Positions 1 to 7,417 of a stretch of DNA of 11,766 nt are shown here, piece by piece; positions within the stretch are counted from its first letter, which is position 1, and each line of letters begins with the position of its first letter. Position numbers and translations under genes: made by a program. The notes beneath the pieces were generated by a model, which was not told where the DNA came from, ran no database searches, and was given only the letters and a program-made list of their open reading frames with translations. The stretch is from an uncultured Methanofollis sp. (GTDB taxonomy: Archaea > Halobacteriota > Methanomicrobia > Methanomicrobiales > Methanofollaceae): assembly GCF_937919355.1 (NCBI RefSeq), contig NZ_CALFSA010000175.1:1-11766 (forward strand). Direction: 5' to 3'.

Positions 1-8
1 CAGCCCCG

Positions 9-708
9 GTGTTCCCCACACGCGTGGGGATGAACCGGAGTGCGTAGAATGAGCAGGAAACCAGAACTCGTGTTCCCCACACGCGTGGGGATGAACCGGG
101 CATCGTCCAGACTATAGAGGATTCAATAAAGTGTTCCCCACACGCGTGGGGATGAACCGGCACAGCGGAGGGAGGAGGATCGCCAACGCCGGTGTTCCCC
201 ACACGCGTGGGGATGAACCGTTTCAATTGAAAAATCACCTGCGCCGGGTTCAGTGTTCCCCACACGCGTGGGGATGAACCGGAATATGCCCACGGATACC
301 GCGATGGACACCGGTGTTCCCCACACGCGTGGGGATGAACCGGCCAGAGATCGATCTACGCGGTTCCGACCCGTGTGTTCCCCACACGCGTGGGGATGAA
401 CCGATGAGCACCAGGATGACAGGCACCACTGCAATGTGTTCCCCACACGCGTGGGGATGAACCGTACTCAAAGTATCGGACTCTTTCGGACCTTCTGTGT
501 TCCCCACACGCGTGGGGATGAACCGGAACTTATCGGGCAAAACGATAGTATCCGTCAGTGTTCCCCACACGCGTGGGGATGAACCGGTGTTCAACATCTG
601 TGACGACCTGGGCGACGTGTGTTCCCCACACGTGTGGGGATGAACCGAACTACTCAAGGAAATAGCAGAGTAGAACTTAGTGTTCCCCCCCTCTGCGGGG
701 ATACGACC
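9..708 (+). CRISPR. Type I-E-like CRISPR array (trailer end; array truncated at left window edge)
   Basis: Twelve 29-base repeat units start at 9, 70, 131, 192, 253, 314, 375, 436, 497, 558, 619 and 680, a strict 61-base period, so all eleven spacers are exactly 32 bases. The repeat begins GTGTTCCCC and ends GGGGATGAACCG; the middle forms a six-pair stem (CCCCAC/GTGGGG) with an ACGC loop. Repeat length, spacer length, stem and the 3' eight-base handle ATGAACCG match the E. coli type I-E repeat (handle ATAAACCG), which sets transcription on the plus strand. The first ten repeats are identical, the eleventh has one change and the twelfth is heavily decayed, so the old (trailer) end is on the right and the leader is left of base 1. 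Bases 1-8 are probably the tail of another spacer. No spacer visibly matches another or the rest of the window. No cas gene is present here, so the subtype rests on the repeat alone. Confidence 0.97.
680..708 (+). repeat. Degenerate terminal CRISPR repeat
   Basis: This last unit keeps the 5' nine bases (GTGTTCCCC) and the CGGGGAT core but differs from the array consensus at 11 of 29 positions, including most of the loop and the 3' handle (ATACGACC instead of ATGAACCG). It sits exactly one period after the repeat at 619. Such a decayed final repeat is typical of the leader-distal end of an array. Confidence 0.9.
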
Positions 709-751
709 CCCACACCCTCTCTCCCACCGGGGGGCGGACTCACCCCGTCGC

Positions 752-763
752 AAAAAAAAGAAG
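752..763 (-). terminator. T8 tract terminator of the gyrBA operon
   Basis: On the minus strand the gyrA stop codon is followed within 10 bases by TCTTCTTTTTTTTG, with eight uninterrupted T at 759-752. Archaeal RNA polymerase terminates at such T tracts without needing a hairpin. The tract lies about 45 bases from the end of the convergent CRISPR array, so it should limit gyrBA read-through into the array. It would not act on plus-strand CRISPR transcripts, where it reads as A8. Confidence 0.6.
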
Positions 764-764
764 A

Positions 765-3200
765 TTAAATATCGTCATCCTCGGGACGGATGACCGCGAA
801 CCCGACGACCCGGTCGCCCCCGTCCATCTTCATGACCCGCACGCCGCGGGTCCCCCTCTTCTGGACCGAGATGCCATCGACCGACGTCCTCATCACAATC
901 CCCGAAGCGCTCATCAGTATGATCTCGTCACCGTCCGAAACAGCCTTCGCCGAGACGACACCGTCGCCGTACGGCGGCTGGATGTTCCGCACACCCATCG
1001 TGCCCCGGCCGTGGCCGCGGAACTCGTCGAAGTCCGTCCTCTTGCCCATCCCGCTCCCGGTGACCGTGAGCAGGTGGTTGCGCCAGACAAGACTCAGAGC
1101 CACCAGATAATCGCCCTCCCGCATCCTGATCCCGATGACACCCTGCGAATTGCGGTGGAGCGGCCTGACCGCCTCCTCCGAGAAGCGGAGACTCTGGCCC
1201 TTCAGGGTCGTCAGGAGCACCTCCTGCTCCCCGTCCGTGACCTTCACATCCACCAGTTCATCGCCCTCCTTCAACTTGATCGCCAGGATACCACTCGGCC
1301 GCGGCCGGGAGAACTCGTCCAGCGGGACCTTCAGCACCATACCCCCCTTCGTCGCGAAGAAGAGGAAATGCGCCGGGTCGAACTCCCGCACCGGTATGAC
1401 CGCATTGACCAGTTCGTCCTTCAGGTCCAGGAGGTTCACGATCGCCTTCCCCTTCCCCGTGCGCGTGCTCTCCGGGATATCGTAGACCTTCATCCAGTAT
1501 ATCCGGCCCACATTCGTGAAACAGAGGAGATAATCGTGCGTGCTCGCCGTGAAGACGTCGGTGACCACATCGTCCTCCTTCGTCGCCATACCGATGACAC
1601 CCTTCCCGCCCCGGCGCTGCATCCGGTAGGCGTCAAGAGGCATCCTCTTGATATAGTTCGTCGCCGTCAGGGAGACGAGCACAGGCTTATCCTCGATCAG
1701 GTCCTCCTTCGTGATCTCCCCGACCGCCGCGGCGATCTGCGTCCGCCGCGGGTCAGCAAACTTCTCCCTGATCGCCACGACCTCCTTCCTGATCTCCGCG
1801 AGGATATGGGCCCTGTCCCGGAGGATCTCCTCCAGGCGGGCGACCTCCTTCAGGAGCCCCGCCCTCTCCTCCTGGATCTTCTGCTGCTCGAGGGCCGCCA
1901 GACGGCGGAGCTGCATCTGGAGGATCGCGTTCGCCTGCGCCTCGTCGAGACCGAACCGCGAGACCAACGTCCCCCGCGCCGCATCGGCGCTCGGCGACGA
2001 CCTGATCGCCGCGACCACGTCGTCGATACTCGTCAGCGCCAGGATCAGGCCGTTGAGGATATGCACCCTCTCGTTCGCCTTCCGCAGGTCGAACTCAGAC
2101 CTCCTGCGCACCACCTCGATCCGGTGGTCGAGATAATGGCCGAGAAGGGCCGGCAGGCTGAGCACCATCGGCTTCCCGTCCACAATGGCGAGGTTGATGA
2201 TCCCGAACGTGCTCTCGAGAGGCGTGTGCTTGTAGAGCTGGTTGAGGACGACCTGCGGCATCGCGTCCCTCTTCAGGTCGACGACAACCCTGATCCCGTC
2301 CTTGTCGGACTCGTCCCGCAGGTCCGAGATCCCCTCGATCCTCTTATCGCGAACAAGGTCCGCGATCTGCTCCACCAGATTCGCCTTGTTCACCTGGAAA
2401 GGTATCTCGGAGATGACGATCCGCGGCGTCCTCCCCTCGTCCTCGATCTCGGCCACACCCCTGACCACGCACTTGCCGCGGCCGGTGAGATAGGCCTCGC
2501 GCACGCCCGCACGCCCCATAATCACGCCGCCCGTCGGGAAATCGGGAGCAGGAATACACTTCATCAGGTCGTCGACCGGGACCGCCGGGTCGTCGATATA
2601 GGCGCAGACAGCGTCGCAGACCTCGCCGAGATTGTGCGGCGGCATGTTCGTCGCCATACCGACGGCGATACCCGACGACCCGTTCACGAGCAGGTTCGGC
2701 ACCTTCGCCGGCAGGACCGTCGGCTCCTTCGTCGACTCATCGAAGTTCGGCGTGAAGTCCACCGTCTCCTTCTCGATATCCTCGAGCATCGCCTCGGCAA
2801 GGGGCGTGAGGCGGGCCTCGGTGTACCTCATCGCCGCCGCAGAGTCGCCGTCGATGGACCCGAAGTTGCCCTGCCCTTCGACCGGCATGTAGCGGTACGA
2901 GAACGGCTGCGCCATCTTGACAAGAGTATCATAGATCGCAGAGTCGCCGTGCGGGTGGTACTTCCCCATCACCCAGCCGACAATGCTCGCACTCTTCTTC
3001 GTCGGTTTGTCGTGAGTGTTACCGATCTCCCCCATGCCGTAGAGGATACGCCTGTGCACCGGTTTCAGGCCGTCCCGCACGTCGGGGATGGCCCGGCCGA
3101 TGATCACCGACATCGCGTAGTCGATGTACGAGGACTTCATCTCGGTCTCGACCGTCACCGGGATAATAGACCTGTGCACCTCGTCTCCCTCAGATGTCAA
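765..3200 (-). CDS. gyrA: DNA gyrase subunit A
   Basis: This is the DNA-cleaving and rejoining subunit of gyrase, 811 residues, which with GyrB introduces negative supercoils using ATP. The N-terminal topoisomerase IIA core covers about residues 10-485: the quinolone-pocket helix has Ser87 and Asp91 (motif HPHGDSAIYD), and the catalytic tyrosine is Tyr126 in AAMRYTEAR. The C-terminal beta-pinwheel follows (about 500-805) and carries a perfect GyrA box, QRRGGKG, at 528-534. The box separates it from ParC/topoisomerase IV. The protein ends in an acidic DDDI tail. I choose the TTG at 3198-3200: a strong AGGAGGTGA site lies at 3215-3207, six bases ahead. The in-frame GTG seven codons later lacks such spacing. 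The start overlaps the end of gyrB by 11 bases, implying translational coupling. Archaeal gyrases are generally viewed as acquired from bacteria. Confidence 0.98.
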   Translation of the reverse strand: MTSEGDEVHRSIIPVTVETEMKSSYIDYAMSVIIGRAIPDVRDGLKPVHRRILYGMGEIGNTHDKPTKKSASIVGWVMGKYHPHGDSAIYDTLVKMAQPFSYRYMPVEGQGNFGSIDGDSAAAMRYTEARLTPLAEAMLEDIEKETVDFTPNFDESTKEPTVLPAKVPNLLVNGSSGIAVGMATNMPPHNLGEVCDAVCAYIDDPAVPVDDLMKCIPAPDFPTGGVIMGRAGVREAYLTGRGKCVVRGVAEIEDEGRTPRIVISEIPFQVNKANLVEQIADLVRDKRIEGISDLRDESDKDGIRVVVDLKRDAMPQVVLNQLYKHTPLESTFGIINLAIVDGKPMVLSLPALLGHYLDHRIEVVRRRSEFDLRKANERVHILNGLILALTSIDDVVAAIRSSPSADAARGTLVSRFGLDEAQANAILQMQLRRLAALEQQKIQEERAGLLKEVARLEEILRDRAHILAEIRKEVVAIREKFADPRRTQIAAAVGEITKEDLIEDKPVLVSLTATNYIKRMPLDAYRMQRRGGKGVIGMATKEDDVVTDVFTASTHDYLLCFTNVGRIYWMKVYDIPESTRTGKGKAIVNLLDLKDELVNAVIPVREFDPAHFLFFATKGGMVLKVPLDEFSRPRPSGILAIKLKEGDELVDVKVTDGEQEVLLTTLKGQSLRFSEEAVRPLHRNSQGVIGIRMREGDYLVALSLVWRNHLLTVTGSGMGKRTDFDEFRGHGRGTMGVRNIQPPYGDGVVSAKAVSDGDEIILMSASGIVMRTSVDGISVQKRGTRGVRVMKMDGGDRVVGFAVIRPEDDDI

Positions 3201-5184
3201 GGTTCTTCACCTCCTGTGCATGTTTCCAGATAAATTCCCGTCTCGGTTCCACGTCGTCGCCCATCAACTTCTCGAAAATCTCGTTTGCGTAACTCGCGTC
3301 CTCGATCCGCACCTGCCTGAAGACACGGTGTTCAGGATCCATCGTCGTCTCCCAGAGTTGTTCGGCGTTCATCTCACCAAGACCCTTGTACCGCTGGACC
3401 GAGATGCCCGTCTCGCCCATCTCGCCGAGGATCACCTTCATGTCCTCCTCACGGTAGGCGTACCTCTCCTTCTTGCCCCGAGACACCCTGAACAGGGGCG
3501 GCTGGGCGATGTAAACATACCCGCGCTCGATCAGTTCGGTCATATACCGGAAGAAGAAGGTGAGGAGGAGCGTCCTGATATGCGCCCCGTCCACATCCGC
3601 ATCGGTCATGATGACGATGTGGTGGTAGCGAGACTTCTCTGCGTTGAAATTCTCGCCGACCCCCGTACCCATCGCCGCAATGAGCGCCTGGATCTCGGCG
3701 TTCTTCAGGATCTTGTGGGGCGAGGCCTTCTCGACGTTGAGGATCTTGCCTCTGAGAGGTAGGATCGCCTGGAAACGTCTGTCTCTCCCCTGCTTTGCAG
3801 AACCGCCCGCAGAGTCACCTTCGACGATATAGATCTCGCTCTTCGCGGGGTCGCGCTCCGAGCAGTCGGCGAGTTTGCCAGGGAGACCGGTGCTTTCGAG
3901 CGTGCTCTTCCGCCGGGCGAGGTCGCGTGCGCTCTGCGCCGCCTCACGCGCCCGTGCGGCAAGGATGGCCTTGCCGACGATCGCCTGGAGCACCTTCGGG
4001 TTCTCCTCGAAATATTCGGTGAGGGAGGAGTAGACAAGGGAGTCGACGATCCCCCGCACATTCGAGTTGCCAAGGCGCATCTTCGTCTGCCCCTCGAACT
4101 GGGGGTTGGCGACCTTGAGGGAGATGACAGCGTTCAGTCCTTCCCTGACATCTTCGCCCCTGAACGACGCCCCGTTCTTGAGGATGTCGTTCTTCTTTGC
4201 CGAGGCGTTGATCGCACGGGTGATCGCACTCCTGAACCCTTCAAGGTGGGTGCCGCCTTCCCGCGTGTTCACCGAGTTGACGAAGGTAAAGACCTGTTCC
4301 TTGTAGGTGTTCGTGTACTGGAGGGCGACCTCGACCTCGACCCTGCTCTCCTCGTCCTTCCGGTCGACGGCGATGGGGTCTTCGTGGATACGCTCGTCAC
4401 TCTCGGTGAGGTGGCGGACGAACTCCGTGATCCCGCCTTCGTAGCAGTAGGAGTCCTCTTCGCCGTTTCTCTCGTCACAGATGGTGATCGCAAGCCCGGA
4501 GTTGAGGAAAGCGAGTTCCCGCATCCGGTGAGCGAGGACATCGTAGTCGAACTCGACGGTCTCGAAGATCGCGGGGTCGGGCATGAAGCAGACCCTCGTG
4601 CCGGTGAGACGGTCGCCGAACTGCTCCAGAAAGAGGGCACGGTCCTCGACGCCATCCCACGCGCCGGCGGCACCGTAGACCCGGCTGTACCGTGCCTTCA
4701 TCTCGTCGATGCTCTCGTCCCGCGAGGTGAGAGGGGAGGTCATCAGGCCGCGGGACAGGGTCATTTCATAGACCCGACCGTCCCTGAAGACCGTCGCCTT
4801 CATGATGGTCGAGAGGGCGTTGACGACCGAGACGCCGACACCGTGCAGACCGCCGGAGACCTGGTAGGTGTTCTTGTCGAACTTGCCGCCCGCGTGGAGG
4901 ACGGTGAGCACCACTTCGAGGGCGCTCTTCCCCGACTTCATCGTGTCGACCGGGATGCCGCGGCCGTTGTCCTCGACGGTGCAGGAACCATCGGCCCCGA
5001 TGGTCACCCTGACATGGTCGCAGAACCCTGCAAGCGCCTCGTCGATGGAGTTGTCCACGACCTCGTAGACAAGGTGGTGGAGGCCTCGCGTGTCGGTCGA
5101 GCCGATGTACATGGCGGGACGCTCACGTACCGGTTCGAGGCCCTTCAGGACAGTGATATGGGAGGCATCATATGAATCTCTCAT
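3190..5184 (-). CDS. gyrB: DNA gyrase subunit B
   Basis: This is the ATPase subunit of gyrase, 664 residues. The GHKL ATPase domain shows EVVDNSIDEA (41-50, with the catalytic Glu and Mg-binding Asn), DNGRGIP (72-78) and GGLHGVG (111-117). The transducer domain contains TREGGTHLEGF (307-317). The TOPRIM domain has EGDSAGG (455-461) and the acidic DADVDG (528-533). QRYKGLGEMN (597-606) and the terminal KNLDI are typical GyrB C-terminal signatures. The length fits the short form without the E. coli insert. One oddity is about 33 extra residues between about 148 and 193 compared with my memory of B. subtilis GyrB. The ATG at 5184 is preceded by GGGGGT (5195-5190) at good spacing. gyrB is first in the operon and its 3' end holds the gyrA ribosome binding site. 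Confidence 0.98.
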   Translation of the reverse strand: MRDSYDASHITVLKGLEPVRERPAMYIGSTDTRGLHHLVYEVVDNSIDEALAGFCDHVRVTIGADGSCTVEDNGRGIPVDTMKSGKSALEVVLTVLHAGGKFDKNTYQVSGGLHGVGVSVVNALSTIMKATVFRDGRVYEMTLSRGLMTSPLTSRDESIDEMKARYSRVYGAAGAWDGVEDRALFLEQFGDRLTGTRVCFMPDPAIFETVEFDYDVLAHRMRELAFLNSGLAITICDERNGEEDSYCYEGGITEFVRHLTESDERIHEDPIAVDRKDEESRVEVEVALQYTNTYKEQVFTFVNSVNTREGGTHLEGFRSAITRAINASAKKNDILKNGASFRGEDVREGLNAVISLKVANPQFEGQTKMRLGNSNVRGIVDSLVYSSLTEYFEENPKVLQAIVGKAILAARAREAAQSARDLARRKSTLESTGLPGKLADCSERDPAKSEIYIVEGDSAGGSAKQGRDRRFQAILPLRGKILNVEKASPHKILKNAEIQALIAAMGTGVGENFNAEKSRYHHIVIMTDADVDGAHIRTLLLTFFFRYMTELIERGYVYIAQPPLFRVSRGKKERYAYREEDMKVILGEMGETGISVQRYKGLGEMNAEQLWETTMDPEHRVFRQVRIEDASYANEIFEKLMGDDVEPRREFIWKHAQEVKNLDI
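3207..3215 (-). promoter_or_regulatory. gyrA ribosome binding site inside gyrB
   Basis: The minus strand reads AGGAGGTGA here, six bases before the TTG start of gyrA and within the last codons of gyrB. It is the strongest Shine-Dalgarno match I saw in the window. It decides the gyrA start and suggests coupled translation of the two subunits. Confidence 0.8.
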
Positions 5185-5226
5185 AGATGACCCCCACAGA
5201 AAAACAAGGGACGCAAAGTTCGTGGA

Positions 5227-5250
5227 TTCACACTACATATTGGGTGTGAA
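5227..5250. promoter_or_regulatory. Dyad (TTCACAC-N10-GTGTGAA) in the gyrB promoter region
   Basis: A perfect inverted repeat with 7-base arms lies at 5227-5233 and 5244-5250 around the 10-base centre TACATATTGG. It sits between gyrB and the divergent sensor gene. On the minus strand it lies just after the TATA-like box at 5262-5255, so it would overlap the gyrB transcription start. Size and placement suit an operator for a dimeric winged-helix regulator, or a short hairpin in the gyrB leader. The binding protein is unknown. Confidence 0.5.
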
Positions 5251-5253
5251 ACC

Positions 5254-5262
5254 TCTTTAAGG
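5254..5262 (-). promoter_or_regulatory. Candidate TATA box for gyrBA
   Basis: The minus strand reads CCTTAAAGA, a modest match to an archaeal TATA box. A start about 25 bases downstream would fall near 5232 and give a 5' leader of roughly 48 bases before the gyrB ATG. The AT stretch CAATATGTA (5242-5234) inside the dyad is an alternative box. Confidence 0.35.
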
Positions 5263-5320
5263 TACTCGAAAAAACACCATCGCTTCCGGGGGGTGGGGGA
5301 TCGGTCCCGGCCGGCGGCAG

Positions 5321-5329
5321 AAAATATAT
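5321..5329 (+). promoter_or_regulatory. TATA box for the wHTH-PAS sensor gene
   Basis: AAAATATAT stands out in a GC-rich stretch and is a good archaeal TATA box. A start about 25 bases downstream (about 5350) leaves roughly 15 bases before the ATG at 5365. Because the box lies downstream of the in-frame GTG at 5293, it argues that the GTG is not the real start. Confidence 0.6.
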
Positions 5330-5364
5330 CGTGCCAGACCTGCACATGTTCGCCCGGTGGAGGC

Positions 5365-7329
5365 ATGGACACGAAGGACGAGACTCCGTCCCGCATTCTC
5401 CGGACGCTGAGGCTCAGGCCGCGGGGCATGACGATCACCGAGATCGCGAAAAAGACCCGGATCAACCGGAACTCGGTCTCGAAACACCTTGAAGTCCTGC
5501 GGGCCGCGGGGCAGGTCGATGCGGCGGTCATCGGCAACGCAAAGGTCTACTCGGTCGCCCAGCGCGTCCCCCTCTCCTCTTTCCTCTGTTTCACGCAGGA
5601 CATGATCCTGGTCCTCGACAGCGCCTTCCGCGTCGTGCAGGTCAACGACCACTTCCTCGACCTCGCCGGCGTGGAAAAAAAGGACATCGTCGGTCTGCGC
5701 CTCGAAGACGCACATCTCCCTGTCGTCTCAGGCGAAGATGTGGCGGAGACGATCCGGGGGGTCGGGCGCGAGCAGGTCCACACCGAGGTCTCCTGCCGCC
5801 GGGACGACGGCGGGGTGTCCTTCTACAGCATGGAGGTGATCCCGACGGTCTTCGACGACGGCGAGCGGGGGTGCACCGTCGTCCTCGAGGACATCACCGG
5901 GAGAAAAGAGTACGAACGGCAACTGCACGAGAGCGAGGCGAAGTTTCGCACCATCGTGCAGGACCTGGCAGAACCCCTCTGCCGTTTCCTGCCGGGCGGG
6001 CGGGTCACCTTCGTGAACAGCGCCTTCAGGGAGACCTTCGGCATCGGGGAGGATGACCTCGCCGGGACGACCCTCTGGCAGTTCGTCCCCCCGGCCCTGC
6101 ATAAGGGGATCGAGGCCGAACTCCGCGGACTCGGACCGGACGCCGACGTCTGCACCCTTGAGGTCCCGGTCGTCATGCCGACCACCGGGGAGACCCGCTG
6201 GTTCTCCTGGACGATCCGCGCGATCGTCAACGGCGAGGCGACGCTCAGGGAGTACCAGGGCACGGGGAGCGACATCACGGCGGTCAGGAGCCTGGAGGAG
6301 AAGAAACGCCAGTACATCCAGAAGATGGAGTTCCTGGCACGGGCGGCGATGGAGTTCGTCAACCTCCCGCCCGGCGCCGACATCTACGCCCTCATCGCCC
6401 GGCGGGTCTCCGAACTCGTGCCGGGTGCGGGCGTCACGGTCCTCTCCTACGACGAGGACGAAGGACAGTTCTCCCTGCGGGCGGTGATGGACGAGCGTTT
6501 CAGGGCCGGGGTGAAAGACGTCGTGGGGCGGGACGTGGTCGGCGTGGCCATCCCCTTCGTCGGTGTCCTGTCGTCCCCGTATTTCGACGACATCAGGGCC
6601 CTGCTGGAGAACGGAACGGCGGAATATCGTCTCGCCCGCGAACCCGGCGACGGAGGTATCCCGATGTCCGCCATCACGGTGGGGCGGTTCTCCGAGGAAG
6701 TCTGCAGGGATATCCTCGAACGCGGGGACTTTGTCAGGGCGTGCATGTTCGCCCTCCTCTGGGAGGGGCAGGTCTTCGGGAACATCATGGTCCTCCTCCC
6801 CCGCGGCCGCGACCTCACGGAGAGGGAACTGGTCTACTCCTTCGTCAAACAGGCGTCCATCGCCATCAGCCGGCATGTCGCCGGGGAACGCCTCCAGAGG
6901 AGCGAGAGGCGGTTACGGGACATCATCGACCTCCTGCCCTCTCCGGTCGCCGTCATCGACAGGGAGGGGGGTATCCTCTTCCTGAACAGGAAGTTCACCA
7001 CGGTCTTCGGCTACACTCTCTCCGATATCCCGGACTGCGACGCCTGGTTTGGGGCGGCTTTCCCCGACCCTGCGGAGCGGGAAAAGGTGGTCAGGACCTG
7101 GGTGTCGGACGGAGATGCCGGGGAGGGAGGGCCGCGGCTCTTCAGGGTGCGGTGCCGGGACGGCGAGAGGAAGACCGTCGTCTTCAGGCCGGTGGTGCTC
7201 AGCGACGGCACCCGCTACGTCACCTGCGAGGACGTCTCCGAGGCCGAGCGGGTCCATGGCGTCCTCCTCGCCGGGATCGCCGGACGCCGGGGGAGGGGGC
7301 CGGGGCCGGGGCCGGAAAAACGCCCCTGA
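5365..7329 (+). CDS. Winged-HTH, PAS, PAS, GAF, PAS sensory regulator
   Basis: This 654-residue predicted cytoplasmic protein has no membrane segment. Residues 8-66 form a winged helix-turn-helix (TITEIAKKTRINRNSVSKHLEVL is the helix-turn-helix core). A first PAS domain follows at about 72-184, ending in EDITGRKEYERQL. A second PAS lies at about 191-311, a GAF-like domain at about 321-508 (ending VLLPRGRDLTERE), and a third PAS at about 511-632. There is no histidine-kinase phosphoacceptor or ATPase domain, so it probably acts as a one-component DNA-binding sensor. The ligand is unknown; no heme or flavin site is evident. The start is the ATG at 5365 with GGTGGAGG just before it. The in-frame GTG at 5293 lies upstream of the TATA box. 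The tail GRRGRGPGPGPEKRP is low-complexity. It is divergent from gyrBA, so gyrase is a possible target, but that is only inferred from position. Confidence 0.9.
   Translation: MDTKDETPSRILRTLRLRPRGMTITEIAKKTRINRNSVSKHLEVLRAAGQVDAAVIGNAKVYSVAQRVPLSSFLCFTQDMILVLDSAFRVVQVNDHFLDLAGVEKKDIVGLRLEDAHLPVVSGEDVAETIRGVGREQVHTEVSCRRDDGGVSFYSMEVIPTVFDDGERGCTVVLEDITGRKEYERQLHESEAKFRTIVQDLAEPLCRFLPGGRVTFVNSAFRETFGIGEDDLAGTTLWQFVPPALHKGIEAELRGLGPDADVCTLEVPVVMPTTGETRWFSWTIRAIVNGEATLREYQGTGSDITAVRSLEEKKRQYIQKMEFLARAAMEFVNLPPGADIYALIARRVSELVPGAGVTVLSYDEDEGQFSLRAVMDERFRAGVKDVVGRDVVGVAIPFVGVLSSPYFDDIRALLENGTAEYRLAREPGDGGIPMSAITVGRFSEEVCRDILERGDFVRACMFALLWEGQVFGNIMVLLPRGRDLTERELVYSFVKQASIAISRHVAGERLQRSERRLRDIIDLLPSPVAVIDREGGILFLNRKFTTVFGYTLSDIPDCDAWFGAAFPDPAEREKVVRTWVSDGDAGEGGPRLFRVRCRDGERKTVVFRPVVLSDGTRYVTCEDVSEAERVHGVLLAGIAGRRGRGPGPGPEKRP
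7289..7311 (+). other. Potential G-quadruplex at the 3' end of the sensor gene
   Basis: Four G tracts (5, 5, 4 and 4 G) are separated by loops of only 1, 2 and 2 bases. They encode the Arg/Gly/Pro-rich tail just before the stop at 7327. Such short loops favour a stable quadruplex in single-stranded DNA or RNA. A chance product of GC-rich, weakly constrained tail codons is also possible. Confidence 0.45.
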
Positions 7330-7369
7330 TAAATCTATGCCATGCACTTCTGATTCGTAAATCTCTATG
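7326..7369 (+). promoter_or_regulatory. AT-rich near-direct repeat, candidate promoter of the HEAT gene
   Basis: CTGATAAATCTATG (7326-7339) recurs as CTGATTCGTAAATCTCTATG (7350-7369). It is the only AT-rich stretch between the sensor gene and the HEAT-repeat gene. The second copy is placed so that a transcript would begin about 30 bases before the ATG at 7418. The promoter assignment is tentative. Confidence 0.25.
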
Positions 7370-7417
7370 TGTTCCGGGGGCGAAGGGTCTGCCGTGGCAT
7401 GCATGGGGGGTGCCGCA

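Noticed and set aside
123..753. Minus-strand open frames with repeated SSPRVWGT / PHACGEH peptides across the start of the window
   Set aside because: They are translations of the CRISPR repeats, open only because the period and repeat lack stops in those frames.
1011..3233. Long plus-strand open frame antisense to gyrA (740 codons), and a similar one antisense to gyrB at 4246-5175
   Set aside because: GC-rich antisense shadows of gyrA and gyrB; Arg/His/Asp-rich without any recognisable domain.
5293..5364. N-terminal extension of the sensor protein from a GTG at 5293
   Set aside because: The best TATA box (5321-5329) lies inside this extension and a ribosome binding site precedes the ATG at 5365.
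5728..6876. Long minus-strand open frame opposite the sensor gene
   Set aside because: Low-complexity antisense shadow; the plus strand encodes clear wHTH, PAS and GAF domains.
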